The position numbers were made by a program, and so were the translations under genes. The notes under the pieces are model-generated. The model was not told the DNA's origin, searched no databases, and saw only the letters and a program-made list of their open reading frames with translations. 64,000 nucleotides of DNA from Phialophora verrucosa. Taxonomy: Eukaryota; Ascomycota; Eurotiomycetes; Chaetothyriales; Herpotrichiellaceae. The stretch spans positions 2,046,001 through 2,110,000 of the forward strand of contig MSED01000006.1 in assembly GCA_002099365.1 (NCBI GenBank). Reading direction: 5' to 3'. Position 1 is the stretch's first letter; each line of letters starts with the position of its first letter. This document shows, piece after piece, positions 22,704 to 33,494 of the stretch.

Positions 22704-24176
22704 CTACCGACCGAGCAAGCCTACGACACTCCCAGCCATGACCGCGGCCTCACGCTCCCAGTTCTCGACGATTTCGTCTCCCTTTGTCGTGGCGGTGGCT
22801 CTCGCGTCTCCTAGTGTCACAGCCCGAGGGAGCCTTGAGCCTCGTAGGACGCACTCTCGGATCTCAGCCCTTACCGTGTCACGCTGACTGCGGAGCGTGC
22901 GTGCTGAAATGCCGCCTCGATTGAGGATCTCTTGAACCCGCGTGGACAGCGAGGAGGCGAGCGACCGCCAGAAGTACGAGGGCAATGATGCTGTATCCAG
23001 AGCATTGAGAAGGAGTTTCAGGAAATTGTCCGTAGGCTGTTTGGTGGCGAGAGTGGTTTCGTCTTCATCCGAGGTGTCGTCGCTGATCGTGAGTGTCTCG
23101 ATGCGCGCGGGCGCCTCGGATGCCAACATGGGGTGCTCGGGGGCCATTATACTCCGCAATAGTGCTTCTAGGGCCACAACATTTTGGCATCTTGCGCTAG
23201 TCTCGAGTAAGGCCCTGTCGAGGGTCGGCAGTTGCCCCAGTGCCCGGCCTATCGATGCTGAACTCGAAGTGATGGCAGTCTGCAAATATCCCTGCAGTGC
23301 ACGTATCAGATATTCCGGCTCGAAGTCCTTCCTGGCCATCTTCTGTCCATCCAGTCGTGGTGCTGGAGAGAGAAGGTACAGTATTTGCGATGCTGCGCTG
23401 AATCGAGCACGGCTGTCTTCCACCTCACGATATGTAGGCGCTGAGGTTGTTGAAGCTCCGCCGGGCAGCGAGGACAACGTGCTCATCGAGAACTCTCTCA
23501 CAACTCGTCGTGCGAAATCCAGGATCCTGGCCTCTCCATCCTCGAAGACCCTCCCTCGTAGGGTCCTCAAAAGGTTGATACGACCCAGCTCTGCACCTTC
23601 GCTGGCCATGATATCGCGAAAGGCAAGAATTGACAGGCTCGCGCGGACGAGCACACCGTGGTCTTCTTTGCCGACACGAGTGCCTCCGAGGCCAGATTCA
23701 TTGACAAAGACCTCGAATTGTCTGGCCAAGTTGAGAACACGCTGCACACTTCTGCCAAGCCTGAGGACTTCCCAACTCCGTTGGGCGATGGTTTGGGCCT
23801 CGACGGCCTTCTGGTGCCGAACAAGCACCTCCTTCTCCAACCGTTCGTAGCTCACATTCAGTCGTGCTCGTTCTTCCTCGACTTTAGACAGGATCCGTTG
23901 TGCTGCGGCATTTTGGGTTGATGTGTAGGTTAGAATCTCAAGTGCTGAGCGGGAGGTGAGGGTATGAATATGTGAGTCAATTTCTTGTAGGTCGAACAGA
24001 ACACGAGATAGCGGCGTGCTAAGATCTATCACCGGGTCGGACGGATTGTTGGTTGCAAGGACGAGGCTATTGGCGTGGGCATAGGGCGAAAAGTCATCGG
24101 AGGTGAGAGAGTCGATGTCAATGTAGGTTGATGTTGTCGCGGTGCTCCCGCCCGGCACCGAGACGGATGTAGTCAT
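22704..24176 (-). CDS. COG5: Conserved oligomeric Golgi complex subunit 5
   Basis: An uninterrupted 490-aa frame from the ATG at 24176 (upstream codons in frame have no ATG). The N-terminal region YIDIDSLTSDDFSPYAHANS, then PLSRVLFDLQEIDSHIHTLT and LNVSYERLEKEVL, has the order and heptad-rich character of the Cog5 N-terminal domain. It is followed by VQRVLNLARQFEVFVNE and alpha-helical segments to the end. Cog5 is in lobe B of the COG tethering complex, which captures retrograde vesicles at the Golgi. Fungal Cog5 proteins are often of this shorter length compared with the roughly 800 aa of animal ones. The gene converges with COA6, leaving about 290 bp between their stop codons. Confidence 0.9.
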   Translation of the reverse strand: MTTSVSVPGGSTATTSTYIDIDSLTSDDFSPYAHANSLVLATNNPSDPVIDLSTPLSRVLFDLQEIDSHIHTLTSRSALEILTYTSTQNAAAQRILSKVEEERARLNVSYERLEKEVLVRHQKAVEAQTIAQRSWEVLRLGRSVQRVLNLARQFEVFVNESGLGGTRVGKEDHGVLVRASLSILAFRDIMASEGAELGRINLLRTLRGRVFEDGEARILDFARRVVREFSMSTLSSLPGGASTTSAPTYREVEDSRARFSAASQILYLLSPAPRLDGQKMARKDFEPEYLIRALQGYLQTAITSSSASIGRALGQLPTLDRALLETSARCQNVVALEALLRSIMAPEHPMLASEAPARIETLTISDDTSDEDETTLATKQPTDNFLKLLLNALDTASLPSYFWRSLASSLSTRVQEILNRGGISARTLRSQRDTVRAEIRECVLRGSRLPRAVTLGDARATATTKGDEIVENWEREAAVMAGSVVGLLGR

Positions 24177-26733
24177 GGCGGACAATCAGGTATTTGTTGG
24201 CTTGCGAAGAGATCTTTCCGCCCTCGTTACCGTCCTAGTTCGTGTTCAATGTAGATGGGTGTAATCATTCCCAATGGACTCTACTGTCCCGAATCTGAAT
24301 GAAGCTGACAACTGTAATTCAGAGATCGATCGCCTGTCTTGCCCTTTTAAGTGTGCCAACCAAAAATTCTAGTTGCACCCGAGAGAGGTCTTGATATGTT
24401 AAGTCTCACTGCAATGGCATTATTGGTCGATGGACGGAAATCTGAGGTATAACGGATTGCGGTCGAGATCAAAAGTACCACGAATGATGGATAATGGATG
24501 TTCCGGCAAGGCTGAAGTTTCTCCGCTGGCTTCGATTAAGTGGCATGGAGGGGCGTCACTACCAACAGAAGTGGTCTTTGGGTCCAGTATTTTCCGTCAC
24601 TACATTCTACGAGTACCTAGACAGTGCGGCAGCCGCACGGATCATCACTGCCGTACTCGACCTAAACAGCAAAGCTTCGAAGGTTCACGGCAGGCAAGCG
24701 ATGTCGCACCTCCAGATCCGCTTCCACAGGTGTCCTCACTTTGTCACATGCAATTGTGCTATCTTAGCCCCTTGCATCTTTGAGGCGATAGTATGCTGAA
24801 TAATTGCCAAATAAGCCGAAAATGCATGGACGGCGTGTACATCAAGACTTCAGAACGGGTCATCTGATACTTGAACCACAAATGTCAGAAAAGGAGGGTT
24901 GGTGATTGGGGCGGCTGCTGAATTCGGAGGGTACCTGACGAGAGTGTGCCTGTTCCTGGATCGAGCGAACACTCGAAGCGGCCTCTGGGCTGCGCACCAG
25001 GAGGCGACACTATCCGCAGCACGAAATCCGCAGCACGAATATGTACCTGACCTGGTTGAATCCTGGGATCTGTCTACAGTGTTGATTGGGCTGTCAGACC
25101 CGACAGACCCGGGCCAGTTGAGTGCGGGATGTATGCGGTCAGCGGAGAAGGATAAGGATGGCTGTCAGAAAGGCGCCCCAAGTCTTGGATGTTCAACGAA
25201 CAAAGAGGTCTGACAGCGGGCGTTCCGCATCTTAAGCTCTTGTACGCGCACCCAAGGTGAGTCAGGCGAGGACGTATACGAAGCGGAATGTCAGACTGAT
25301 GACGGGCTCGGCTTGGTTGTTGGGCTCCATGGCGAAAAGCCGATTCACTCGAGCAATCACGGGCGGCAGTGTGAGTGGGATGACGGGAGAGTCAAACGTA
25401 GGGTGGTAAGAAGAAGACAATAGTGACCAAAGACCAAGCCAGATATGTCGTCCCACGAGTTCACGGCCACGCAGGCAGGTCGCAGGTTCATCCTGATGGA
25501 CCTCTCTCGGTCAAGTGTGCTGCTGGAAAAGTGCGAAGGTGTGGAGGAAGAGGCCTTTAAGATTCGCATCGTGCATTTGAGTGGCCGCTGTGCTGATCTC
25601 GCAGGGATGCCCGCGAGGCTAATGCTGCACATCAACCGCTGGCGCAGTTTAACTGAAGGAGCCTGTGGGCTGTGCCTTGAATCTCCTCCAGCCATCAGCC
25701 TTGCCCCGCCAATCAGCCTCTACCCCTCGCATCGTTCATCCTCTGGTAGCCGCTCTCCAGGCGTCCCAGGCATTTGCTTGCGACAGGCACACCAAGCGGC
25801 CTTTGGTTCGTTGATTTGCCCCATCCTTGAGGCTGGATGTCTGGGAACACCTAGAGCGTGCATAGCGACGGCAGCCATCGGCTCACGGCTTGCACAGTAA
25901 CCCAGACTTCGCTCAAAAACTGCTGCTACGCAAGCCCGCCCTCGATGCGCCCTCCTGCAACTGAATGCATCGCACATGCACTTCGCTCTTCCTCTTCTGT
26001 GCCCTTCTGATCTCTTCCCATCCTCCCATTATCAATCTGAGACCCTCTTCGTCGCGAGAAGGTGCTGACTAAACAGAGAGTATCCTCGCTCCGGTCATCC
26101 CACCCCTCGACGCTGGGTATCCCCACTGACCGCTCAGCACGGCCTGCCCTACTCGTAGGCTCGTCATCTGCCACCAGCCTGGATCTAGTCCAGGCTCCAC
26201 CATGCACACCAGGGGCACGTCTTGCCGCCAACAATAACTCTCCTCCCACCTCAACTGCCCTTCCGAGTCCTGCGTCCGCGATCAAACGCATCAAGATCGT
26301 GGCCTTCTTCGTCGCGAGTCGTCGACTTTACCTTCTCCGATCTTTCTCTAGCTGTTTCATCACTACCCGTTTCTGTCCTTCGTCATCCCCTGGCAACTCC
26401 CTGGCCACGTTGATCGTATGGCCCATCGGCTTGCGCAACCGCAACCTTGCTGAACCCTTTGCGCGGAAACCCTAGTCTTATCACCGTGCTCCAGCCCCTC
26501 CGAGAGCGTCCGTTGACGTCGCCACCCGTTCGACCCTTTCGCTGCGGAATCTTCCCATCTTCTTTCAGGCCGTCGCCATATCCTCTTCGTCGACGTATCC
26601 ATCGCGAGGCGAAACATAGCGCAGCCTCACCGTCGACAAGCTGCTCCGAATGTGTCGTTACTGCGTGGCGTAACGCCGCAGCCACTCAAGTGCCTGGAGG
26701 TCACGCTAACCCTGCCTCCCTTCAGGCCCCACG
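24177..26733. other. Intergenic region and probable long leader of the C2H2 gene
   Basis: 2.6 kb without a supported gene. From about 25980 to 26730 the plus strand is C/T-rich and has many short upstream frames, which fits a long 5' leader of the downstream C2H2 regulator, as is common for fungal regulatory genes. A frame of 151 codons at 25445-25900 has no motif, and I do not annotate it. Confidence 0.45.
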
Positions 26734-28812
26734 ATGGCAGCCATTTCCAGCCTTGTCTTAAGCGACAACTTACCGTCAAAGGACAGAATGGAGGAGCTGG
26801 ATTCTCCTACAACGCCACGACCTGGCCGATACGGCCCGTCAGCGACAAACGAATCTAATGTGGCAACGATCGATCATGCTCTTCAGTCCCGGGCAAGCTC
26901 CTCCACCGATTCCCAGCTATCGAGTCGAGGAACACAAACTGGCAACCATCATGCCGTGGAAAGAAGAGATAGTGAAGAGGCAATATCCTCCACCATGGAT
27001 ATGGACGATGATGAAGATGGTGTACCCGGTTCGGACAACGACGCCGAGTCGGGCGAGGCAGACTCTGCCTCGCGAAAGAAAAAAGGCCAGAGGTTTTTCT
27101 GCACGGGCTACCCACCATGTAACCTCAGCTTCACTCGGAGCGAGCACTTGGCTCGCCATATAAGGAAACATACCGGCGAACGTCCGTTTCAATGCCACTG
27201 CAACAGGAGATTTTCGCGGCTGGATAACCTACGACAACATGCTCAGACTGTACATGTCAACGAGGAAATCCCGACCGACTCCCTCGCCGCCACTGGGACT
27301 CGATTTCAACGGCAAATCCGCACCGATCGTGTCAGACCGACCGGCCGGCCGCGGACAGGTACTGGTGGGAGTACTGGAGGACACAGCCGGGGCCATAGCC
27401 GAAATCTCTCCGCCTCAAGTATTGGATCAACATCGTCCAACTACAGCGTGGTGACGGAGGGGAAGAGGCGACCGCCGCCCCTGCTAATGGCCAACGACAG
27501 CACGAGTAGGCCAAGTCTGGGCATCGAACCACCGCAAACACCACCTGCTCAGTATCGGGGATACAACCCATCTTCCCCCAGTGGTATGAGCACACCTACC
27601 TCTGCCAACTTTTCCGCCACCCCTGGGAGTCCTGGGTTCTTATCGTCTATGGCTTCACCCGTTTCGAGCAACGCTCGCCTGAGTGGTTTCTTTGGCACAA
27701 GGCCCCATGCCCGTCGCTTGTCGGTACCTTCTGGTCCCAACCCCTATCAAAATCAATATCCTCCGGGTTATTCTGTGGGGTACATGAATCAGATGGGTCC
27801 ACCTAGTTCTCATGCCTCTTCGAATTCCAGCGTATTCGCCAGCCCTACTTCAACATCATTTCCAATTGGCGCCGGTCAGCAAATACCGCCGGGCGAGGAC
27901 TGGCGCAGACGGACGTGGCATGCCTCCACGTATCCTGCTGGCAATTACAATTACAGCCGCCCTGCCACAAGCGGGCTAACTTATTCGCAGACCCCAGATG
28001 CCCCTCAACCAGCACATGCGCAACATGCAACAGCAGCGGCGGGTCAAGCCCCTCGGTTGCCGGGCATTGAGAGTTTCGATCATGTACAGCATCGCTCGTA
28101 TACTCCTCCTCGTCGCCAGCCCAGTCCTATGCAGATCGACCCCAGCCTATCATCCGCGCCGCTCAGCACAGACCCTCGTGCGCGTCCTGGGCATGTATCG
28201 TGGGACGGCCAACGTTCCAGCCAGTACCCCGAGCTTGACGATCGAGGGCAAGCTGCAGGGTCGTGGGGTCAGCAGACTTTGAGCGAAATTCAGAACGTCG
28301 GCATGCGGTATAATGAGCCGTCCAGACACCCCGACATGGGACCACCACCATCTATGATGACTGTTCAACAACACCAACACATGGCACGCGAGGCCCTCGA
28401 TGGACAGTCGCAGAGCAACAGAACGAAGAGGCAAGCGTGGTATGGAGGCCCTACGCCCACCCGGACATCCCCAGAAGACTCTAGCAGTAGCGATGGTGTT
28501 CCGACGCCTGGGATGGCGGCAGTCGAAGTCCATCCCATGATCATGTCCAATAGTGGTTATATGGAACCGCAGCATGGCCATCTACCCCCTGACACGCATC
28601 AAAATGTGAGTGGCCTCTTTGATCTCTACTACTCCTCTCCATCAGCGAAACTAAGCATTTTACAGGCGTGCCTCGCACCTGCTCCATATATCGAACCTGG
28701 CCATCACCAGCACTCAATGTCGTTTGGTGGCCGCAGTGGCCATGGTGGGGAAATGAACCGACTCGAAGCTCTTGTGGCGGTGGCCACCAGTGGTGACAAT
28801 AGCGCCCGATGA
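26734..28812 (+). CDS. C2H2 zinc-finger transcription factor
   Basis: A long regulator with two adjacent zinc fingers near its N-terminus. Finger 1 is Cys123-x5-Cys129-x12-His142-x3-His146 (CTGYPPCNLSFTRSEHLARH). Finger 2 begins Cys154-x1-Cys156 (CHCNRRFSRLDNLRQH) and ends at His174; the one-residue spacing is unusual for C2H2 fingers. They are joined by the classical HTGERPF linker. The rest is disordered and rich in Ser, Pro, Gln and Tyr, with an acidic patch (MDMDDDEDGVPGSDND) before the fingers. The frame is open throughout, but 28606-28665 has a GTGAGT donor, a CTAAG branch site and a TACAG end and is a multiple of three, so it is very probably a 60-nt intron; the spliced product would be 672 aa. 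The C-terminus MNRLEALVAVATSGD looks like a conserved helix. Targets are unknown. Confidence 0.85.
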   Translation: MAAISSLVLSDNLPSKDRMEELDSPTTPRPGRYGPSATNESNVATIDHALQSRASSSTDSQLSSRGTQTGNHHAVERRDSEEAISSTMDMDDDEDGVPGSDNDAESGEADSASRKKKGQRFFCTGYPPCNLSFTRSEHLARHIRKHTGERPFQCHCNRRFSRLDNLRQHAQTVHVNEEIPTDSLAATGTRFQRQIRTDRVRPTGRPRTGTGGSTGGHSRGHSRNLSASSIGSTSSNYSVVTEGKRRPPPLLMANDSTSRPSLGIEPPQTPPAQYRGYNPSSPSGMSTPTSANFSATPGSPGFLSSMASPVSSNARLSGFFGTRPHARRLSVPSGPNPYQNQYPPGYSVGYMNQMGPPSSHASSNSSVFASPTSTSFPIGAGQQIPPGEDWRRRTWHASTYPAGNYNYSRPATSGLTYSQTPDAPQPAHAQHATAAAGQAPRLPGIESFDHVQHRSYTPPRRQPSPMQIDPSLSSAPLSTDPRARPGHVSWDGQRSSQYPELDDRGQAAGSWGQQTLSEIQNVGMRYNEPSRHPDMGPPPSMMTVQQHQHMAREALDGQSQSNRTKRQAWYGGPTPTRTSPEDSSSSDGVPTPGMAAVEVHPMIMSNSGYMEPQHGHLPPDTHQNVSGLFDLYYSSPSAKLSILQACLAPAPYIEPGHHQHSMSFGGRSGHGGEMNRLEALVAVATSGDNSAR

Positions 28813-30788
28813 TCGGGCGCATCTACTAGACATTCGATGACGACCTCATGGCCGGTGTACCAGACCCAACGGATCGACAGACGGCCTTGGAATTCATTCC
28901 GGTGACCGAAGTGGTGGCATATTTCGAGACGCAGCTCTTCTGATTACCGAGTTCTGACGGCCTGCATATCGAGATACCCCTTACGACCCTTCCTCTTCTG
29001 ACATTTGTTGCCTGATGTGTTGATGGCTTGTTGACGACTGCATGCACATGGTTCACGACTTCTTGTTTCTGATGCATACGGCGTACAGCGTTGAGCGTTT
29101 AGCGGCGGTCTTCTGGGCGCCTTACGAAATCGAATACCCACGATTAATTCATGATCATGTCGTTTATATATGAAAGGATTGGCATTGGAATCTCGCTTCA
29201 AACGATGCTCTGTGTGCCTCAATCAAGGAATTCGCTCCTCAACATCCATGATTCACAGCTTAGGCCTTTTTGTTTGCCACCAGAGGAGAGACAAGTTCCC
29301 CATTGCCTGATGTTGGTGTTTCCACCTCGTTCCGTGCAACTACTAGCTAAATGGAGAGCTTGGACTCCTTCCCGGGCTGTCTTGTCTGTGTTGATCAAAT
29401 ACTCCTCTGCTGCGCGACGTGCGGTAGCCCTTGAACACCCTCACAGTTCCGTTGTAGAGTTAGTCTTGGTCGTTGCTAAAGGTGACCCCCGAGCTGCACC
29501 AGAAGCGATGTTTGCCAAGGCCCTAATGCCTTCTAAAGCAAGATTCGCACGTCCGTCAAGGCCAGCAGCAACGGTCGCGTGTTTGCTTGATCTCAAGAAG
29601 CAGATATGCAGAGTGTGCAACTGATCTAGCCTCGCCATGGTTGCACCAATGGCCCAGGCAGAACGACTTCTCCGCGCCAACCACAATCCAAGACGCGTTG
29701 TCGAGTTCATGAAGCAGGTCAGTTCTCCCCAGAGGCCATTCGGGGATGAGGCAACACACCACAATTTTGGCACCCTGCGCGAAATTAAGCGGTGTCACTA
29801 AATTTCCGGCGCCAGGGAGATGGATGTAAGTACCCGGAGCTATTTGTAAGGAAATCCCATGTCTGTCTCGCGGCTGAAGACTTGTAACGGGTTGGGAATG
29901 GGATCTGGCAGATACCCGGCCGATAGCAAATATTTTGAAGTTGGCCCTTGCCAGGCTCTACGTGCTCATGGAAGCACCCATCTGATCAAGATCTCGACCG
30001 CCTTAGCATGAGCGATGGCCGTTGTCGCTTGAAGCTCGGAGAGAGGAGGCTTCGGCGTCACACAGCATACAGCTCTGCGAGATGTGGTGTGTTTCGTGTC
30101 CTCCCTCAACATCCACACCCACGTGGCGAACTTCTGACCCTTTCTAAGATCATCGTGAGGCTAAGGCTGAATATGGCAGACGTAGTGAGGATGTCACCGT
30201 TACAGACACACTTGAGTCCGACGGCGAGGGGCAGCTGGGTGCACGGCAGGTGTGTTAACCCGATGACAGGCTTCCAGAAAGGGGTGAAAACAAAAGCATG
30301 CGGGTCTGGCAGAGAGTGATATCGAGCTTGCATTGGCGATGAGGTTGTGACAGGATGGAGCCGTCCGGCAACAACGAGGCTCTAACAGTGAGTTTCTTGC
30401 TGCCGGCAACCTTCAGCCCAGGAAGGAACTCGCAGGTGAGAAGTTGTCAATCGCGATGGTCAATTTGTCTTCTTTACCGACACTTGGATTTAACCTCTTC
30501 ACCTCTTCACCTTCACCTTCGCTTGGAGATTGACAATCGAGTTGGCAAGTTCTTACCCTTCTCTCGACGCCTCTCGCGCTCTTTAAAGCTCTCTCAATCC
30601 GCTCACTGTTGCCTCTCGCCATCCTCTCTCTCTCTCTTTCTATTTTCCCTCTTTTGTCGACCATCAGCTGTCAGTCCTCTCCTTACCGTGCCCTGATCAT
30701 TCCTCCTTTCTCTTGATCACATCAGACCAAGTCCTTCGAACGACTGGCCAGATCATTCACGCTCTTTGTACCCACGGTCATTGCCACC
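28813..30788. other. Intergenic region
   Basis: Nearly 2 kb without a supported gene. The final 300 bp before the next gene are strongly C/T-rich (runs of CTCTTCACC and CTCTCTCTCT at 30490-30650), a typical fungal core promoter layout. Competing short frames around 29150-29800 have no motifs. Confidence 0.5.
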
Positions 30789-32613
30789 ATGAGACTCTTC
30801 AATTCAGCCCTCCTTCTGGGAGCGGTGTCTGGACTGTGCCAAGCGGGGGTGTTGGGTATCAGACAGGCGTAAGAAGGCAGCTCAGTCTCAACATGACATG
30901 TCACTAACTGATCTCTGTGCAGGCCGGCCCAAACATGCTCTCCAGTGACCATGTGGAACTATGTCACAGTCTACAAAACCGTCACGAATGTGCCTCCCAC
31001 CGTCACCATCCTTCTACAAGATCCCAATGCGGTTGCAAGCAGCTGGGCCTCAATCGACACTGCGCAAGTCAGCCAAGAGGTCGTTGAGGCTCCCGTCTCA
31101 GCCAAGCCAATCGGGACAGTGACCTTCGTCGATTCCGTCCGAGTGTCTGGCTTCGAAGCTACAGAGATGTCCAACACTCCTGGTGCGTCGGTATTCTACA
31201 TGTCAAAGTCTGTCACAAGCTCAATGGAGCCGACGATTGTTGCGAAAGTCACGACTGTCACAGTCTCTCCACTCCCATTTGCTACATCCCACCAACAAAA
31301 TGTCCAAGTCAATACGACCACAGCAACTGCTGCAAGCAGCAACGTCCATAGCGCTTTCACCAGTCCCTATGGCGGCTGGAACGGCAGTACCTCGGCTGGC
31401 TCTTCACTCTTTGGACCTGCCACAGCAATTAACGGCTCGGCTCCGATTGGCACTGGCGCTTATGAGTCCTTGCCTCTAACGGGAACAGACGTGCAGCCGA
31501 CACTCACTCAAGCTCAGTGGACTTCTACAGTCACTGAGATCGCCACAGTCTACGCTACCTTGCCTGTTGAATCTGCCTACGGCTACGACACCACTGCTTA
31601 TGACTATGCCACTGACACCTCTGATGCCAGCGACCTCGAGAAGAGACAAACCTGTGTGTGGATCTCTGCTACTATTGGTGGTCAAGAGGTGGGTTGGTGC
31701 AACAACTGGGCTGGCGGTTCAACATACACTTTCACTTCGTGGGAGACAACAAGTACGTTCGTCTCGGACGGTTCTCCAGCGTCTATTTGCTGACGTGTTG
31801 AAGCTACCCCTGGATTCATTCCTGGCATTGGTACTATCACTCATTCGAGCACCTCGGACGGAGCTGCCGCTACAGGCTCAGTGACAATCCAGACATCAAC
31901 CCCTTCGACAAGCAACCCGCCACCAGCTCCGACCGCCACCAGTTGTGGTGAAGTCGGCCCGTTCCAGGTTGGAGTAAGTGATGGTCTCAAGACAAATGGA
32001 ACTAGCTGACCGTAAGAAGTTCGACGACCTTATTCCAAATACAAGCAATGACAGCTTTCTCGGAACGCCGATGATCCAGAATCCATATAACTTCTTGGAC
32101 TGGGGTGATGGGTGGGGATATGTACCTCCACCGAGCGACCCTTTCGCTCAACAATCCGGCGATCGTCTTGCTCAGTGGGGCCCATCTCTCAACAATACAG
32201 TAATGGGCTCTCCAAATGCTGGTAGCATTCCACCAGGGTCAATTGGTGCGTGGACTCGCAATAGTCAACACTACTGGTTCTCTGCCGACTCGGCGTATGT
32301 TGGATGCGACAACGGATCGAGAAATCTGAGCCAGTTCTGCGATTTTGTCGCCACGGCTTACCAGTGGGACAATCACACTCAAACGGAGATTGTTGTGGCG
32401 ACTCAACATTTCCACATTCCTCCATGCCCGGACCTCATCAATTGTCAGCTCACGATGATCAACTTCAACTACCTGTTTTACAAGTTGTCCACTCTACAGT
32501 TCTATGCCAACGTCCAGGGCCAGCTCAGCAAGTTCTGGATAGACAGTATCGACATGAACTGGTACGACAATAGCTGTGAGGCTGGTCTTGCTCGTATCGC
32601 GCGTCAGTGGTAG
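30789..32613 (+). CDS. Secreted Thr/Ser-rich protein with C-terminal beta-sandwich-like domain
   Basis: Four exons: 30789-30868, 30923-31752, 31804-31973 and about 32020-32613 (last acceptor at 32016 or 32019), giving about 557 aa. The signal peptide is MRLFNSALLLGAVSGLCQAG. A YVTVYKTVTNVP segment follows, then a long Ser/Thr/Ala-rich stretch. Lys-Arg at residues 267-268 (DLEKRQTCVW) is a good Kex2 site that would release the N-terminal part. After it come a small Cys/Trp-rich module, a Pro/Thr linker, and a domain of about 200 residues starting FDDLIPNTSNDSFLG and containing PPPSDPFA, GSPNAGSIPPGSIGAW, YVGCDN and CPDLINCQLTMINF. This last domain resembles one found in many secreted ascomycete proteins (I believe the group called DUF7371; not checked). 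Probably a cell-wall or extracellular glycoprotein. No enzymatic motif is seen. Confidence 0.75.
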
Positions 32614-33494
32614 AGCTGAGCGATGTTAATGGGCAAAGCGCGGTATGGCTGGCACATACTGGTGTGGAAGAGAGCAAGGACGTGTGCCCCTTCATTGCTG
32701 CATACACAACGCATAGAGATGCTTCGGGTATCTTGAGTTTTAAGGTGAACATGTTTCGACTCCGTGCGACAGTACTGGTACAACGTTGAACCATACGAAC
32801 CAGCATATGGGAGTTTCAAGGAGAGCTGTTGTAATGAGAGGGCCAAGTTGGTCAAAGAGATCCAACCAGACCATCGAGTCGATAGTGAGACTAGCTGCGA
32901 ACTGAGCTTGGTAGTTTCACTTCCTTTCCATTGTACACGTGTCATGGGTTCAAAGCCCGACGCGTGCCTTTTGATTTTGCAAGATTCTACAGTCCACCTC
33001 TTCGAACAAGTCAATAACCAAGTCCTCCGTGGCGTAGAGTCTCGACAACTGCCACGTTCAGACAAGGCGACATCTGGAGGAGCAAGGTGCCTGGGCCTTG
33101 AGCATTGGAAGCATGCCTACAGGAGTGACTTAGGGCGAGTAGCGCATTGGCTGTCTACGGTCTACGGTATCTGGTCTACGTAGGACTCGGATCACTGATG
33201 CTGATTAAGACGAGGAAAGAGGATCCGTGCTCCAGCAATGTTGATTATTCTGTCGTAGAGTGTCTCGAGACCAGTGTCTCACTCCGCCCCAATGCCTTCC
33301 AAATTATAGAGAGCGCCTCTTGCACCTGGCAGACGGTCGGCCCGTTGTCTCGTCCGGGCGAAGGTCTTGTGCAAATGTGAAGCGAGCATTTTGGTCATGC
33401 CTCTCAGCCTGCATCTCGGTAGAAGTCTTTTCTCCGCAAGTGTGGTGAAAAACAACTGTGTCACTGGACGGTCAAGCACAGACTCTTGGATTCC
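32614..33494. other. Intergenic region between convergent genes
   Basis: About 880 bp between the stop codons of two convergent genes, with no supported gene. There is a small local duplication (CTGTCTACGGTCTACGGTATCTGGTCTACG near 33151-33180). Confidence 0.5.

Noticed and set aside
22942..23850. 302-codon frame on the plus strand
   Set aside because: Antisense shadow of COG5; Ser/Arg-rich with no domain.
25445..25900. 151-codon frame on the plus strand
   Set aside because: No motif, no supporting splice sites, and Ser/Pro/Ala-rich second half; probably chance in GC-rich DNA.
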